From assembly GCA_002478745.1 (NCBI GenBank), contig DLQI01000137.1:1-6586 (forward strand): a stretch of 6,586 nt of DNA, written 5' to 3'. Below are positions 5,737-6,586 of the stretch, piece after piece. Within the stretch, counting starts at the first letter, position 1, and each line of letters begins with the position of its first letter. Origin of the DNA: Rhodobacteraceae bacterium UBA7436 (GTDB taxonomy: Bacteria; Pseudomonadota; Alphaproteobacteria; Rhodobacterales; Rhodobacteraceae). Both the position numbers and the translations under genes were made by a program. The notes under the pieces were generated by a model that saw only the letters and a list, made by a program, of their open reading frames with translations, ran no database searches and was not told where the DNA came from.

Positions 5737-6586
5737 TGGTCGATGTTTTTATCTGCGACTACATTCGCACACCCATTGGTCGCTATGGCGGCGGGTTGTC
5801 GTCCATTCGTACTGATGATCTTGGGGCGTTGCCGCTTAAGGCGTTAGTAGATCGGCATCCGTCCCTTGATCTTGCGGCTATAGACGAAGTAATCCTTGGA
5901 TGTGCCAATCAGGCTGGCGAAGACAACAGGAACGTTGCGCGTATGTCTCTTTTACTTGCAGGATTTCCCGTCACGGTGCCGGGAACAACGATGAACCGAC
6001 TTTGCGGTTCTGGAATGGATGCTATTATCACTGGCGCCCGCGCGATTAAAGCAGGCGAGATGAATTTGGTTATTGCTGGTGGCGTTGAGAGTATGTCGCG
6101 TGCGCCTTTTGTGTTGCCTAAAACTACGCAGGCCTTTTCGCGCACGAATGAGTTGTATGATACTACAATCGGTTGGCGGTTTATCAATCCGCTGATGTCT
6201 GAACAATATGGCGTGGATAGCATGCCTGAAACTGCTGAAAATGTGGCTGATGATTTTAAAATTTCACGTGAAGATCAGGATGCATTTGCATTTCGATCCC
6301 AACAGAAAGCTGGTGTTGCAATGGCCAACTTACGGCTTGCAAAAGAGATCGTCCCGGTAAAGATACCACAACGGCGGGGAGCCCCTTTTTTTGTTGATTC
6401 TGACGAACATCCTCGCCCTCAAACTACTACCGAAGCTTTGGCCAATCTCAAGGGATTTGTTCGATCGGATGGGACTATCACCGCTGGCAATGCAAGTGGA
6501 GTTAATGATGGGGCAGCGGCGTTGATACTAGCGAGTGCTGCGGCCACTGCGGAACATGGGCTTACACCAATAGCCAAAATTTTGGG
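5736..6586 (+). CDS. pcaF: 3-oxoadipyl-CoA thiolase (PcaF-like), 3' end outside window
   Basis: An open reading frame of 283 complete codons with no stop before the window edge; thiolases are about 400 residues, so roughly the last 115-120 are missing. Starting at ATG 5736 it reads MVDVFICDYIRTPIGRYGGG. The acyl-accepting cysteine is C90 in NRLCGSGMDA, followed by AGGVESMSRAPFV. The stretch GWRFINPLMSEQYGVDSMPE is strongly reminiscent of PcaF/PaaJ enzymes and differs from ordinary acetoacetyl-CoA thiolases. TAGNASGVNDGAAALILASA lies near the visible end. The C-terminal histidine (GHP motif) and second cysteine (CxGxG) fall outside. The reaction is thiolysis of 3-oxoadipyl-CoA to succinyl-CoA and acetyl-CoA. 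The start overlaps the CoA-transferase stop by one base, giving translational coupling. Because of the PcaF-like sequence this gene is the best clue that the pathway intermediate is a six-carbon keto-diacid. More operon genes may follow. Confidence 0.9.
   Translation, partial: MVDVFICDYIRTPIGRYGGGLSSIRTDDLGALPLKALVDRHPSLDLAAIDEVILGCANQAGEDNRNVARMSLLLAGFPVTVPGTTMNRLCGSGMDAIITGARAIKAGEMNLVIAGGVESMSRAPFVLPKTTQAFSRTNELYDTTIGWRFINPLMSEQYGVDSMPETAENVADDFKISREDQDAFAFRSQQKAGVAMANLRLAKEIVPVKIPQRRGAPFFVDSDEHPRPQTTTEALANLKGFVRSDGTITAGNASGVNDGAAALILASAAATAEHGLTPIAKIL

Overview
The window reads as part of a chromosome from a heterotrophic proteobacterium. Alphaproteobacteria fits best, judging from the style of the LysR regulator, the FdxA-type ferredoxin and the PcaIJF proteins, but this is recognition from memory and not a computed placement. 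Base composition is near balanced by eye. I see no mobile element, tRNA, rRNA or CRISPR array.

Layout: a GcvA-like LysR regulator lies on the minus strand (59-964). A 203-bp divergent control region follows (965-1167), with a candidate LysR box and a TATAAT hexamer. Then comes one tightly packed plus-strand gene set running off the right edge: a KamA-family radical SAM aminomutase (1168-2598), a 7Fe ferredoxin (2655-2993), a class III PLP aminotransferase of the glutamate-1-semialdehyde aminotransferase type (2995-4308), the A and B subunits of a 3-oxoacid (3-oxoadipate type) CoA-transferase (4340-5062, 5059-5736), and a 3-oxoadipyl-CoA thiolase (5736 to the end, partial). Junctions are a 56-bp gap with a hairpin, a 1-bp gap, a 31-bp gap with an 8-bp inverted repeat, a 4-bp ATGA overlap and a 1-bp TGATG overlap. 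This strongly suggests one operon.

Read together, the genes spell a catabolic route: alpha-amino acid -> beta-amino acid (aminomutase, with the ferredoxin as likely electron donor) -> beta-keto acid (aminotransferase) -> beta-ketoacyl-CoA (CoA-transferase) -> acetyl-CoA plus a second acyl-CoA (thiolase). The last three proteins look like PcaI, PcaJ and PcaF, whose keto acid is 3-oxoadipate. The simplest starting compound is therefore 2-aminoadipate, a known lysine catabolite, giving 3-aminoadipate, 3-oxoadipate, and finally succinyl-CoA plus acetyl-CoA. The aminomutase agrees with an acidic substrate: it keeps the Fe-S cysteines and the arginine that holds the alpha-carboxylate, but lacks the two aspartates that lysine 2,3-aminomutase uses for the lysine side-chain amine, and has an arginine near one of those positions. 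Glutamate -> 3-aminoglutarate -> 3-oxoglutarate is the main alternative. I know of no described pathway with this combination, so the route is an inference to be tested.
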